Source of the DNA: Clostridiaceae bacterium
GTDB lineage: Bacteria > Bacillota > Clostridia > Lachnospirales > Lachnospiraceae
NCBI GenBank assembly: GCA_902363735.1
Contig: CABJBA010000005.1
Location: 223,952 to 287,951, forward strand
Length of the DNA: 64,000 nt
Direction: 5' to 3'
Below, piece after piece: positions 43,339 through 53,970 of the stretch (position 1 is the stretch's first letter; each line of letters begins with the position of its first letter). Both the position numbers and the translations under genes were made by a program. The notes beneath the pieces were generated by a model that was not told the origin of the DNA, did no database searches, and saw only the letters and a program-made list of their open reading frames with translations.

Positions 43339-44280
43339 ATGTTGGAGCAGATATTTACAGTTGGCTTCCTTACAGCATTTTTCTCCGCAGCTGTGCGTAT
43401 GGCTGTCCCCCTTGCCTATGCGGGTTTGGGAGAGACTATTTCGGAAAAAAGCGGCATATTGAATATCGGAATGGAAGGCGTCATGCTTTCCGGAGCATTT
43501 TTCTCTTTTGCAGGCACATTTTTTTCGGGAAGTATTCTTATTGGACTTCTTTGCGGAATGGCCGGAGGAGCTGCTGTCAGCATGATTCATGGAGTACTGT
43601 CCATTAAATTGTCAAAGGATCAGTCGGTCAGCGGCATTGCCATTAATATCTTTGTTATGGGTGTCACCAGTTTTCTGTATAAATTAATGTCAGGAGGACA
43701 GTCCTATCAGCAGATTGAGCCTCTTTCCAGAATCAGAATCCCTTTCCTGGCTGATATTCCTTTAATTGGAAACGCCTTGTTTTACCAGGATATTCTTACT
43801 TATGTTATGTATTTTCTGGTGCTGGCGGTGAGCTGGTTTTATAAACGGACCAATAAAGGACTTTCCTTTGCGGCAATTGGGGAAAATTCCCGTTCCGCAG
43901 ATTCAGCCGGTATACCGGTTCATAAGTACCAGTACATATCCATGATTTTAAACGGAGTACTGGGAGGAATGGGAGGAGCTTACCTGGTTTTGGTACAGGT
44001 GGGAAATTTTTCCGAAAACATGACATCAGGCCGTGGATACATTGCATTGGCGGCAGTGATCTTAGGGCGTTACGTTCCAGCAGGAATGCTGGCTGCTGCC
44101 TTTTTATTTGGTTCTGCCAATGCCCTGCAGATTCGCTTGCAGGCTATCGGTGTCCCCCTTCCATCCCAGGCTTTATCCATGCTGCCCTATTTGATTACTT
44201 TAGCAGCTTTAATGGGCTCAATTGGGAAGAATCATGCTCCCGAAGGTCTTGGAAAGCCTTATGTAAGAGGAGCCAGATAG
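43339..44280 (+). CDS. Nucleoside-type ABC transporter permease (YufQ-like)
   Basis: 313 residues, second permease of the same family, with LAYAGLGETISEKSGILNIGMEGVMLSGAF and GGMGGAYLVLVQVGNFSENMTSGRGYIALAAVILG. One base separates it from the first permease. It is the last gene of the operon; a hairpin follows at 44306. Confidence 0.92.
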   Translation: MLEQIFTVGFLTAFFSAAVRMAVPLAYAGLGETISEKSGILNIGMEGVMLSGAFFSFAGTFFSGSILIGLLCGMAGGAAVSMIHGVLSIKLSKDQSVSGIAINIFVMGVTSFLYKLMSGGQSYQQIEPLSRIRIPFLADIPLIGNALFYQDILTYVMYFLVLAVSWFYKRTNKGLSFAAIGENSRSADSAGIPVHKYQYISMILNGVLGGMGGAYLVLVQVGNFSENMTSGRGYIALAAVILGRYVPAGMLAAAFLFGSANALQIRLQAIGVPLPSQALSMLPYLITLAALMGSIGKNHAPEGLGKPYVRGAR

Positions 44281-44305
44281 ATTGTTTTGATATGATGAAG
44301 TAAAT

Positions 44306-44345
44306 GGCAGCAGGTAATAAATATCTGCTGCCTGATTAGATTTTG
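44306..44345 (+). terminator. Terminator-like hairpin after the nucleobase operon
   Basis: GGCAGCAG (44306-44313) and CTGCTGCC (44325-44332) form a perfect 8-bp stem. The following T-run is broken (TGATTAGATTTT), so termination may be leaky. Confidence 0.55.
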
Positions 44346-44361
44346 GTTGTTTTCTTTTTTT

Positions 44362-44440
44362 ATTGCGGACACATTCTGATAACAAATCTTTTCAGTTCTT
44401 TCCTTCACTCTGTTTTATTTCCTGTGTAAGTGCCTTTCAT
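44362..44440 (-). pseudogene. Shrunken remnant of a ribbon-helix-helix gene like the one at 53660
   Basis: The 21 bases at 44362-44382 are identical to 53675-53695, the end of the ribbon-helix-helix gene on the same (-) strand. About 20-60 nt further, bases match its beginning (CTTTCAT..., TTTTATTT.CTG). The middle of the gene is deleted and the frame is broken. So this is a decayed second copy with a large internal deletion. Confidence 0.6.
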
Positions 44441-44599
44441 CTCTGCCGTATCTCTTATTTCTTCTATATTTGCCTTTCATACATTATGCTCTATTATCTA
44501 GCCATGGCCTGGCATTTTGCAGTGCTATTTTTTTTATTTATCAGAAGCTGGCAGATGATAGTTTTCATTACAAAGTAGTAAAATTAATAAAAGCACTTT
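44441..44599. other. AT-rich intergenic stretch
   Basis: The rest of the 590-nt gap before the GH127 gene. No coding frame I trust; a hydrophobic + strand frame here overlaps the ribbon-helix-helix remnant and has no ribosome binding site. The right part holds the LacI operators listed separately. Confidence 0.5.
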
Positions 44600-44613
44600 A
44601 TTAATCGTTTAAT
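44600..44613. promoter_or_regulatory. LacI operator O1 (arabinan locus)
   Basis: ATTAATCGTTTAAT, a CG-centred near-palindrome of the LacI-operator type. It occurs in the same or inverted form at 44755 and 44833, all upstream of the GH127 gene, 155 and 78 bp apart, which would allow looping. Confidence 0.7.
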
Positions 44614-44754
44614 ATAAAAAAGCGTATATATGTTTTGTTGAAAAATAATAAGTAAAATTGCACAAAAAATAATATAAATAACTATGGTATATGACGAAAA
44701 AAACAAAAAATATTTACAAGAATAATATTATATGATAATATCACATAAAGATAT

Positions 44755-44768
44755 ATTAATCGTTTAAC
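44755..44768. promoter_or_regulatory. LacI operator O2 (arabinan locus)
   Basis: ATTAATCGTTTAAC, differing from O1 only at the last base. Confidence 0.7.
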
Positions 44769-44832
44769 TTTGTCGAATAATGCGATAGATATAAGGATTA
44801 TATTAAGATAAAATATAATGTTTAAAAAATAT

Positions 44833-44846
44833 ATTAAACGATTAAT
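44833..44846. promoter_or_regulatory. LacI operator O3 (arabinan locus)
   Basis: ATTAAACGATTAAT, the exact reverse complement of O1. It lies 26 nt before the GH127 start codon, downstream of a TATAAT at 44814-44819, so binding here would block transcription. Confidence 0.72.
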
Positions 44847-44871
44847 GAAATATTAATAGAAAGGGGAAATT

Positions 44872-46815
44872 ATGGGGAAATATTTAAAGCCGTTAGGATT
44901 AAATGAGCTTGAAATAACGGATACATTTTTCGGTCAGTATGTTAAAAAGGTGAGTGAAAAGATTATCCCTCATCAATGGAAGATTTTGAATAACCAGCTT
45001 GAAGAAGCAGAGCCCACCTATTGTATCCAGAATTTCCGCATAGCAGCCGGAGAGGCAGAAGGGAAGCGCCAGGGAGTTGTTTTTCAGGATTCGGATTTGT
45101 ATAAATGGCTGGAGTCGGTGGCATATTGTTTGGCTGGTGGTCAGGGGAAGGGATTTGAAGAACTTGCTGATGAGGTAATTGGGCTGATTGGGCGTGCTCA
45201 GGAGCCCGATGGATATCTTAATACATATTATACGGTCAATGCTCCTGATAAGAAATGGACAAATCTGGTAGAGGGACACGAGCTGTATGTAGCAGGTCAT
45301 ATGATAGAAGCAGCAGTTGCTTATTATACAGCAACTGGAAAGGAACAGTTTCTTATGATTGCCAAAAAAAAAGCAGATTTAATATGCAGTGTTTTTGGCA
45401 GGGAAGAAAGGCAGTTAAAGGGCTACCCCGGACATCAGGAAATTGAACTGGCACTGATCAAGCTGTATCGGGTTACCGGACAAAAGAAGTATCTGGAGAC
45501 TGCAAAGTATTTTATAGAACAAAGAGGGAAAGAGCCAAATTATTTTACAGAAGAGATAAAACAAAGAGGCAAAGCTGAATTCTTCCGGGAATTTGAGGAT
45601 TATGAGTTAACATATTCCCAGTCGCATATAGAACCTGTCAAACAGGATAGTGCAGAAGGGCATGCCGTCAGAATGATGTATATGTGTGCTGCTATGGCAG
45701 ACTTGGCAGAAGAATTTGAGGACAAGGAGATGCTGGCTGCCTGTGAGCGGATATGGAACAATATGACCGCAAAGAGGATGTATATAACCGGAGGCATTGG
45801 TTCCAGCGGATTTCAAGAGAGGTTTACGACGGATTATGATTTGCCAAACAGTACAAATTATTCGGAAACCTGTGCATCCATTGGAGTGATGATGTTTGGG
45901 CAGAGGATGGCATCAGCTACAGGGAATGCGAAGTATTATGATATTGTTGAACAGGCATTATATAACACGGTGATTGCGGGTATCAATATAGAAGGGGACA
46001 GATACTTTTACGTGAATCCACTTGAGGTGGTACCGGAATTTTGCAAGGAACACACCTATATGAATCACGTGAAACCGGTCAGACAGAAATGGTTCAGCGT
46101 GGCATGCTGTCCGCCCAATATAGCGAGAACACTGGCTTCCCTGGGGCAGTATATATATGCCCGGGATGAGAAAGCGCTTTATATCCATCAATTTATTTCA
46201 TCCCGCGGGAAGGTTCATTTTAATGATGAGACAATGGAAGTGGATATGGATTCAGGGCTTTTGAAGGATGGCACAGTCACAATCTGTATTCGGTCGGAAA
46301 GTGACCGAAAAGTGAAAATAAGAATACCTCAATACGCCGAGAATGTCAAAATTATAGTCAATGGTGAAAAAAAAGAGGCGGTATACGTAAACGGATACTT
46401 TACCGCAAATGTATCCCAAGGCAGCAACAGCATAAAACTTGATTTTGCCGTTACGCCCAGGTGGCTGACTGCAAATGAAAAGGTTCGTGCAAATAACGGA
46501 AAGGCAGTGCTCTTAAAGGGACCAATGGTGTACTGTCTGGAAGAGGCGGACAATGGAAACCTGTTGTCGCAGATCTATGTAGAAGAAAATGTCCCGGTAA
46601 AAGAAGCGGACTCAGCAGAAAAATTTCCAGGACAGATTCCGGCGCTTGAATATGATGGTTACAGACTGAAAAACAGACAAGAGGATATGGAGCGGCTATA
46701 CTGCCCTATAGAATATGAAAAGGTAAAGACTGTTTTAAAAGCTGTTCCATATTGCATGTGGAATAACAGAGGTGAGGGAGAAATGCTTGTATGGCATAAA
46801 GTTATAATTTCTTAG
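44872..46815 (+). CDS. Glycoside hydrolase family 127, beta-L-arabinofuranosidase
   Basis: 647 residues, the usual size of GH127 (DUF1680) enzymes such as bifidobacterial HypBA1. The zinc/catalytic set of that enzyme is visible: Glu332 and Cys334 (YSETCAS), and Cys412-Cys413 (VACCPPN), with one Cys being the nucleophile. No signal peptide, so it works on imported oligosaccharides. It should release L-arabinofuranose from beta-linked arabino-oligosaccharides. AAAGGGG site. First gene of the arabinose locus, behind three LacI operators. Confidence 0.9.
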   Translation: MGKYLKPLGLNELEITDTFFGQYVKKVSEKIIPHQWKILNNQLEEAEPTYCIQNFRIAAGEAEGKRQGVVFQDSDLYKWLESVAYCLAGGQGKGFEELADEVIGLIGRAQEPDGYLNTYYTVNAPDKKWTNLVEGHELYVAGHMIEAAVAYYTATGKEQFLMIAKKKADLICSVFGREERQLKGYPGHQEIELALIKLYRVTGQKKYLETAKYFIEQRGKEPNYFTEEIKQRGKAEFFREFEDYELTYSQSHIEPVKQDSAEGHAVRMMYMCAAMADLAEEFEDKEMLAACERIWNNMTAKRMYITGGIGSSGFQERFTTDYDLPNSTNYSETCASIGVMMFGQRMASATGNAKYYDIVEQALYNTVIAGINIEGDRYFYVNPLEVVPEFCKEHTYMNHVKPVRQKWFSVACCPPNIARTLASLGQYIYARDEKALYIHQFISSRGKVHFNDETMEVDMDSGLLKDGTVTICIRSESDRKVKIRIPQYAENVKIIVNGEKKEAVYVNGYFTANVSQGSNSIKLDFAVTPRWLTANEKVRANNGKAVLLKGPMVYCLEEADNGNLLSQIYVEENVPVKEADSAEKFPGQIPALEYDGYRLKNRQEDMERLYCPIEYEKVKTVLKAVPYCMWNNRGEGEMLVWHKVIIS

Positions 46816-46843
46816 TTCATGTTCCTCAATAGATCTCATAGTG

Positions 46844-46873
46844 TTTACAACGGTTAATACATGCTGTTATAAT
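46844..46873 (+). promoter_or_regulatory. Promoter of the binding-protein gene with an operator-like site
   Basis: TTTACA (46844-46849) and TATAAT (46868-46873) are 18 bp apart. TTACAACGGTTAAT (46845-46858) overlaps it and matches the O3 operator at 10 of 14 positions, including the central CG. Confidence 0.5.
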
Positions 46874-46897
46874 AAAAAAATAAAAGGAGAGATGGGT

Positions 46898-48310
46898 ATG
46901 AAGAAAAAACAGATTATAAGTGCACTATTAGTTGCAGCATTGACCTCTGCTATGGCATTGTCAGGCTGCTCAGAAGTTAGTGACAGCGGGGGAAAGACAT
47001 CTGACAGCAGCAGCAGCGCCAGCGCCGGCACCAATGGTAAAGTAAAGATTACTTACGCACAATGGGGGAATGAAACTGAGACAGCAGCTACCCAAAAGGT
47101 AGCAGATAAATTCAACAGTGAACAAGACAAGATTGAAGTAGAGGTTGTAAAGATTGACCATGATACATATGTTACAAAACTTAATGCCATGGCAACAGCA
47201 GGAGAACTTCCGGACACAGGAATTATGAGTGAGGCAGGTGTCCTGAAGTTTGCGGAGAATGGATTGCTTGCCGATATCAGCAGTATGTATGCTGAAGGAG
47301 ATGCAAAACCATTAGATTCCCTGATATTTAAATATCAGGGCACACCGGTAGCATATTCCGCTGCAAACGAAGTGCTGAATCTCTGGTATAACAATGACTT
47401 ATTAAAAGAAGTATGTGAGAAACAGGGACTGAACATAGAAGATGTGACACCTCCTAAAAGTGCAGATGCAGCTTGGGATTGGGATGCTTTTGTAAAGACT
47501 GCACAGACTCTGACACTTGATATCAATGGAAAAAATGCACTGGACCCGGAATTTGACCCAAATAATATTGATATTTATGGATGCACAATCAATACTCTTC
47601 CATGGCAGTTGGAAGTATGGGCACTTTCCAATGGCGGCGGATATTTTAATGAGGATGGTACAAAGTGTACCATTGATAATGAAGCGACTGTAGATGCGCT
47701 CCAGAAAATTGCGGACTTATCATCAGTGTATCATTGTGCACCTCCTGTAACAAGTGCGGCAAATGCATTGGAATCTTCCCTTGGAAGCAAGAAAGTTGTT
47801 ATGGCAACAGACGGTGCCTGGAATGTGGGAACTTTCCTTGGTCCCAATGCAGACTTTGAATACGGTGTAGGTGTTCTTCCCTATATGAAGGAAGCGGTAA
47901 CAATCTGTACCGGAGGTCCAAACGTCGTATTTGCGACCACAGAGCATCCGGAAGAAGCAATGGAATGGCTGAAATGGTATTATAAAGAAGAAAACTCATG
48001 GGCACTCATTGAGGCGGGCACATGGATGCCGATCCTGGATTCCTGGTATACAGAAGACGATAAGATTGACAAGTGGATCAGCAACCCGAATTTTCCTGAA
48101 AAGGAAATGTATAAGAGTGCTGTTGTTGATTATGCAAAGAACAACTCCGTTTCAACTGCATGGTATTATGTAAACGGAACAGAAGAGTTTAATGCAACTC
48201 TGGATTCTGCATTCTCAGGAGTATGGGCTGGCAGTCAGACTATGAAGGAAGCAATTGAACAGAATAAAGAAGAACTGTTAAGCATTTTTGAAGAGAGTAA
48301 CCCGCAATAA
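46898..48310 (+). CDS. Extracellular sugar-binding lipoprotein of an ABC transporter
   Basis: 470 residues from the ATG at 46898 (AGGAG 8 nt upstream). Lipobox LSGC, a Ser/Gly-rich linker, then a family 1 solute-binding fold (ITYAQWGNETETAATQKVADKFN...). It binds oligosaccharides outside the cell for the permeases at 48384 and 49299. The locus suggests arabino-oligosaccharides. No dedicated ATPase gene is present, so a shared MsmK-type ATPase is probably used. A strong hairpin follows the stop codon. Confidence 0.92.
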   Translation: MKKKQIISALLVAALTSAMALSGCSEVSDSGGKTSDSSSSASAGTNGKVKITYAQWGNETETAATQKVADKFNSEQDKIEVEVVKIDHDTYVTKLNAMATAGELPDTGIMSEAGVLKFAENGLLADISSMYAEGDAKPLDSLIFKYQGTPVAYSAANEVLNLWYNNDLLKEVCEKQGLNIEDVTPPKSADAAWDWDAFVKTAQTLTLDINGKNALDPEFDPNNIDIYGCTINTLPWQLEVWALSNGGGYFNEDGTKCTIDNEATVDALQKIADLSSVYHCAPPVTSAANALESSLGSKKVVMATDGAWNVGTFLGPNADFEYGVGVLPYMKEAVTICTGGPNVVFATTEHPEEAMEWLKWYYKEENSWALIEAGTWMPILDSWYTEDDKIDKWISNPNFPEKEMYKSAVVDYAKNNSVSTAWYYVNGTEEFNATLDSAFSGVWAGSQTMKEAIEQNKEELLSIFEESNPQ

Positions 48311-48320
48311 ACAGAAAACC

Positions 48321-48345
48321 CAGGAGGCTGTGCCACAGCCTCCTG
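48321..48345 (+). repeat. Intraoperon hairpin between binding protein and permease genes
   Basis: A perfect 10-bp stem, CAGGAGGCTG (48321-48330) and CAGCCTCCTG (48336-48345), with a 5-nt loop and no proper T-run. Such hairpins after binding-protein genes protect the upstream mRNA and lower expression of the permeases. Confidence 0.65.
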
Positions 48346-48383
48346 CTTGTTCTGGCAAATAATGAGTTAAATGAGGTGCTGGT

Positions 48384-49295
48384 ATGAAAGGTAAAGCAAA
48401 ATTAAAAACCACATCAAGAGCTGGGAAGAAGGAAGCAAGAACCGCTTATTTGTGTCTGATTCCGGCATTCCTTGGTGTTTCCCTGATCAGTTATATACCT
48501 ACGCTGGCTGTGTTTGTCTTAAGCTTTTTTGATTGGAATGGGCTTACAACGCCGAAGTTTGTGGGGCTTGCTAACTTCACGCGTATTTTTACAAAAGATA
48601 TTTATTTTGTAGATTCAGTCAAGGCTACCGTATTGTATGCGTTTCTGGCAGTGGTCGGTGCAGTTCTTTACTCACTTGTGATTGCTCTGCTGCTGAATAT
48701 GAATATCAAAGGGCGAACCTTGTTTCGCTCCATTTTCTTCATTCCCTATCTTCTGCCGGCGATCGGCGTATTCAAAGGCTGGCAGTGGTTATATGAAGGA
48801 AACTTCGGGCTGTTTAACTTTATTCTCAGAATGGTGGGAATTCCTCCCCAGAGGTTCTTATCCAGCCCCAGTCAGGTAATCCCCTCGCTGGTTTTAATTG
48901 CAATCTGGACCAGTGGAAATCTAATCGTTATCTTTCTTGCAGGGCTTCAAAATGTGCCTGGTGTTTATATAGAAGCAGCAAAAATCGATGGGGCAAATGC
49001 ATGGCAGAGATTCTGGAATGTGACGGTCCCCAGCATAACGCCTATCATCTTCTATAATATCCTGACAGCATTGATTACACATTTGCAGGTTATTAACCCG
49101 GCATTGGCCTTGACAAATGGCGGACCCAGCAAGAAGTCCATGTTTATGTCTTATGTCATTTATCTGTATGGGTTTAAGAAAAATAAGATGGGATACGCAG
49201 CAGCTTATTCTGTACTGTTCTTTATTATTGTAGGTATTTTTACATTTGTTTTATTTAAGACACAGAAAGAACAGATATTTGGAGAGGGGGATTAA
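48384..49295 (+). CDS. Sugar ABC transporter permease (MalF-like)
   Basis: 303 residues with six transmembrane helices. The cytoplasmic EAA loop is YIEAAKIDGANAWQRFWNVTVPSITP, which contacts the ATPase. It pairs with the next permease. The ATG at 48384 follows a GAGGTG site. Confidence 0.93.
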   Translation: MKGKAKLKTTSRAGKKEARTAYLCLIPAFLGVSLISYIPTLAVFVLSFFDWNGLTTPKFVGLANFTRIFTKDIYFVDSVKATVLYAFLAVVGAVLYSLVIALLLNMNIKGRTLFRSIFFIPYLLPAIGVFKGWQWLYEGNFGLFNFILRMVGIPPQRFLSSPSQVIPSLVLIAIWTSGNLIVIFLAGLQNVPGVYIEAAKIDGANAWQRFWNVTVPSITPIIFYNILTALITHLQVINPALALTNGGPSKKSMFMSYVIYLYGFKKNKMGYAAAYSVLFFIIVGIFTFVLFKTQKEQIFGEGD

Positions 49296-49298
49296 TTG

Positions 49299-50159
49299 AT
49301 GGCTGGCAAGACGATGGGAAACAAAAGGAAAAAGGAAAAACTGATGAACCTGGTTGCGACGCTGCTGGTGTTTATCATTGCCATGCTTGTGCTTTTGCCT
49401 ATCTGGTGGATTTTCAGATCATCTCTGATGAGCACAGGAACGTTGAACCAGTATCCTCCGTCATTTATTCCCCGTGAATGGCTGTGGTCTAATTATTCAA
49501 AGGCGTTAGAGACATTTAAATACTGGAAATATTTTAAGAATACATTTTCAATTATTGTTCCGGCTGTAACATTTGGTACAATCAGTGCTATATTCTGCGG
49601 ATACGCATTTGCCAGACTGAATTTCAAAGGAAAAAAACTTATATTTAATGTGTGTGTAGGAACAATCCTGCTTCCTGGCATGGTTACTTTGCTCCCGCTG
49701 TATGTATTCTGGACAAAGGGGCTTGGGCTTGGAGATACATACTGGCCGTTAATTCTCCCATTCCTGACCGGAGGCGGTTTTTTCAATATTTTTTTGATCA
49801 GACAGTTTTTAATGACAATTCCCAAGGACTTGGATGAGGCTGCCTCCATCGATGGTGCGGGACGGATGAGAATTCTATGGACGATCCTGGTTCCCTCCAT
49901 TAAGCCTGCAGTCATTGTGGTCGGAATGATGTTGTTTATCCAAATCTGGAACGACTTGCTTCAGCAAATTATCTATATCAACAGTATGGATAAGTTTACT
50001 TTTGCAATTGCGCTTACAAACTTTACCGGATCCTTTGGAACCAATTGGCCTGTAGCACTGGCAGCAACATTTATGACAATTCTGCCTGGTATCATCATAT
50101 ACATGTTCGGACAGAAAAGTTTTGTGGAAGGCATCGTGTTGACTGGTATGAAAAACTAG
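49299..50159 (+). CDS. Sugar ABC transporter permease (MalG-like)
   Basis: 286 residues from the ATG at 49299 (GGAGAGGGGG site; a TTG at 49296 is less likely). Six helices and the EAA loop LDEAASIDGAGRMRILWTILVPSIKP. Partner of the MalF-like permease, starting 3 nt after its stop. Confidence 0.93.
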   Translation: MAGKTMGNKRKKEKLMNLVATLLVFIIAMLVLLPIWWIFRSSLMSTGTLNQYPPSFIPREWLWSNYSKALETFKYWKYFKNTFSIIVPAVTFGTISAIFCGYAFARLNFKGKKLIFNVCVGTILLPGMVTLLPLYVFWTKGLGLGDTYWPLILPFLTGGGFFNIFLIRQFLMTIPKDLDEAASIDGAGRMRILWTILVPSIKPAVIVVGMMLFIQIWNDLLQQIIYINSMDKFTFAIALTNFTGSFGTNWPVALAATFMTILPGIIIYMFGQKSFVEGIVLTGMKN

Positions 50160-50171
50160 AGGGATAAGAGT

Positions 50172-50888
50172 ATGACGGTCATGAAAAGGTTTATGGACTG
50201 GTATCAGGGGAATAATGACAGAGAAAAAGAACCGCCCAGAGGTGGAATCAAAAGAGTGGGATATGTAATTTGGAATTATCCTGGAAAGCTTATTTTGATT
50301 AATCTGCTTTTTATATTGTGCTGTATCCCGGTATTTACCATACCTGCCGCACTTACGGCATTGAACCGCTATGTCATTAAGATATTCAGGGATGGATACA
50401 ATTTCTATTTGGCAGACTACTTTGAAGAGTTTAAAGGGAGCATCTTAAGGACGCTTCCCTTGGGAATACTTACTGGGGCCATGGGGTTTTATGCATATTA
50501 TCTGTTAAGCCTTGCAAACAATTTTGGAGAGGAAACAATAGGGCATAATATGCTGACTGGGATTGGTTTTGGAGTGCTGATGATCAGCATTCTGGCAGGT
50601 TCCTATTTCTTTCTGCAGACCGCCATGTTAGAACTGCCTCTTAAATCGATTTTGAGAAATACGCTTATTCTGATTATTGTTGAGTGGAAAAAAAGTCTGT
50701 GTCTTACATTCACTATCCTGTCTTACTGGGGCATTTTGCTGGGATGTGCACCTTATTCGCTGATTCTTGTATTGTCTTTTGGATTTGCATTGCAGCAGCT
50801 TTTGGTATGCGTATGGCTCAATCCGGTTATAGACAGACGGATTCTTGAACCCTTTGAAAAGCAGAAGGCGAAAGGTTTAACCGTTTAA
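50172..50888 (+). CDS. DUF624 (YesL-like) membrane protein
   Basis: 238 residues with four to five helices. The family core is WNYPGKLILINLLFILCCIPVFTIPAALTALNRYV. YesL/DUF624 proteins are usually encoded next to carbohydrate ABC transporters of plant-polymer loci, with unknown function, perhaps in transporter assembly. It lies 12 nt after the permease. Its stop codon is inside the operator at 50876. Confidence 0.85.
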   Translation: MTVMKRFMDWYQGNNDREKEPPRGGIKRVGYVIWNYPGKLILINLLFILCCIPVFTIPAALTALNRYVIKIFRDGYNFYLADYFEEFKGSILRTLPLGILTGAMGFYAYYLLSLANNFGEETIGHNMLTGIGFGVLMISILAGSYFFLQTAMLELPLKSILRNTLILIIVEWKKSLCLTFTILSYWGILLGCAPYSLILVLSFGFALQQLLVCVWLNPVIDRRILEPFEKQKAKGLTV

Positions 50889-50889
50889 T
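50876..50889. promoter_or_regulatory. LacI operator O4 (upstream of the lacI gene)
   Basis: TTTAACCGTTTAAT, CG-centred and matching O1/O2 at 11 of 14 positions. It overlaps the end of the DUF624 gene, about 150 nt before the LacI gene, so it may serve in autoregulation or as a roadblock. Confidence 0.55.
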
Positions 50890-50954
50890 ATCACTTAACC
50901 TTTGGATAGTTCTTCAAAACAAGCCGCGAAGCTGAAAAATAGTAAAATATGCGA

Positions 50955-50983
50955 TTGTTGATACAGGAAAAGCGTGTTAAACT
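50955..50983 (+). promoter_or_regulatory. Promoter of the lacI-GH51 pair
   Basis: TTGTTG (50955-50960), 17 bp, TAAACT (50978-50983) with an extended -10 TG at 50975-50976. Confidence 0.45.
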
Positions 50984-51037
50984 AGGATAAAAGGTGTTAA
51001 ATACCTGAATGCGAAAATCAATAAAAGGGGTAGTGTT

Positions 51038-53598
<2,561 letters not shown>

Positions 53599-53621
53599 AG
53601 ACAGTACTTTGGGCAAAAGAA

Positions 53622-53655
53622 GGGAGGTATCCATGCGATACCTCCTAATTAAATT
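53622..53655. terminator. Bidirectional terminator-like hairpin
   Basis: GGAGGTATC (53623-53631) and GATACCTCC (53637-53645) form a perfect 9-bp stem between the convergent GH51 and ribbon-helix-helix genes. T-runs are weak on both sides. Confidence 0.6.
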
Positions 53656-53659
53656 ATGC

Positions 53660-53950
53660 TTACTTCCCTTTCCGATTGCGGACACATTCTGATAAAAGAT
53701 ATTCAATCTGTCCGTTTATGGAACGGTAATCATCTTCCGCCCAGGCAGCCAGTTCATTCCAAAGGGAAGGGGAGAGTCTTAAAAGAACTTGTTTTTTTGT
53801 TTTTTCTTTGTCTTTCAGAAGTTTTTCTTTCTGGAGCACTGCCTGCTCCATTTCCCTGATTTTTTCAAGTCTTTTTTTAAGTTCTTCTTCTTTTCCCTCT
53901 ATTTTATTTTCTGTAATCCCATGTAGGTCCCTTTCATTAATATCGTCCAT
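53660..53950 (-). CDS. Coiled-coil / ribbon-helix-helix (Arc-like) DNA-binding protein
   Basis: 96 residues: a charged coiled-coil N-terminal half (EGKEEELKKRLEKIREMEQAVLQKEKLLKDK) followed by an Arc-type ribbon-helix-helix (KQVLLRLSPSLWNELAAWAEDDYRSINGQIEYLLSECV). It is transcribed just after the SPFH gene (20-nt gap). It may bind the tandem TGATATCAT repeats upstream of the SPFH gene and regulate the pair. A decayed copy of the same gene lies at 44362. Confidence 0.75.
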   Translation of the reverse strand: MDDINERDLHGITENKIEGKEEELKKRLEKIREMEQAVLQKEKLLKDKEKTKKQVLLRLSPSLWNELAAWAEDDYRSINGQIEYLLSECVRNRKGK

Positions 53951-53970
53951 TTCTGCACCTCTCCATGGGC

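Noticed and set aside
44363..44578. Hydrophobic + strand frame of 71 codons
   Set aside because: It overlaps the decayed ribbon-helix-helix gene on the other strand, has no ribosome binding site, and its composition is explained by AT-rich sequence.
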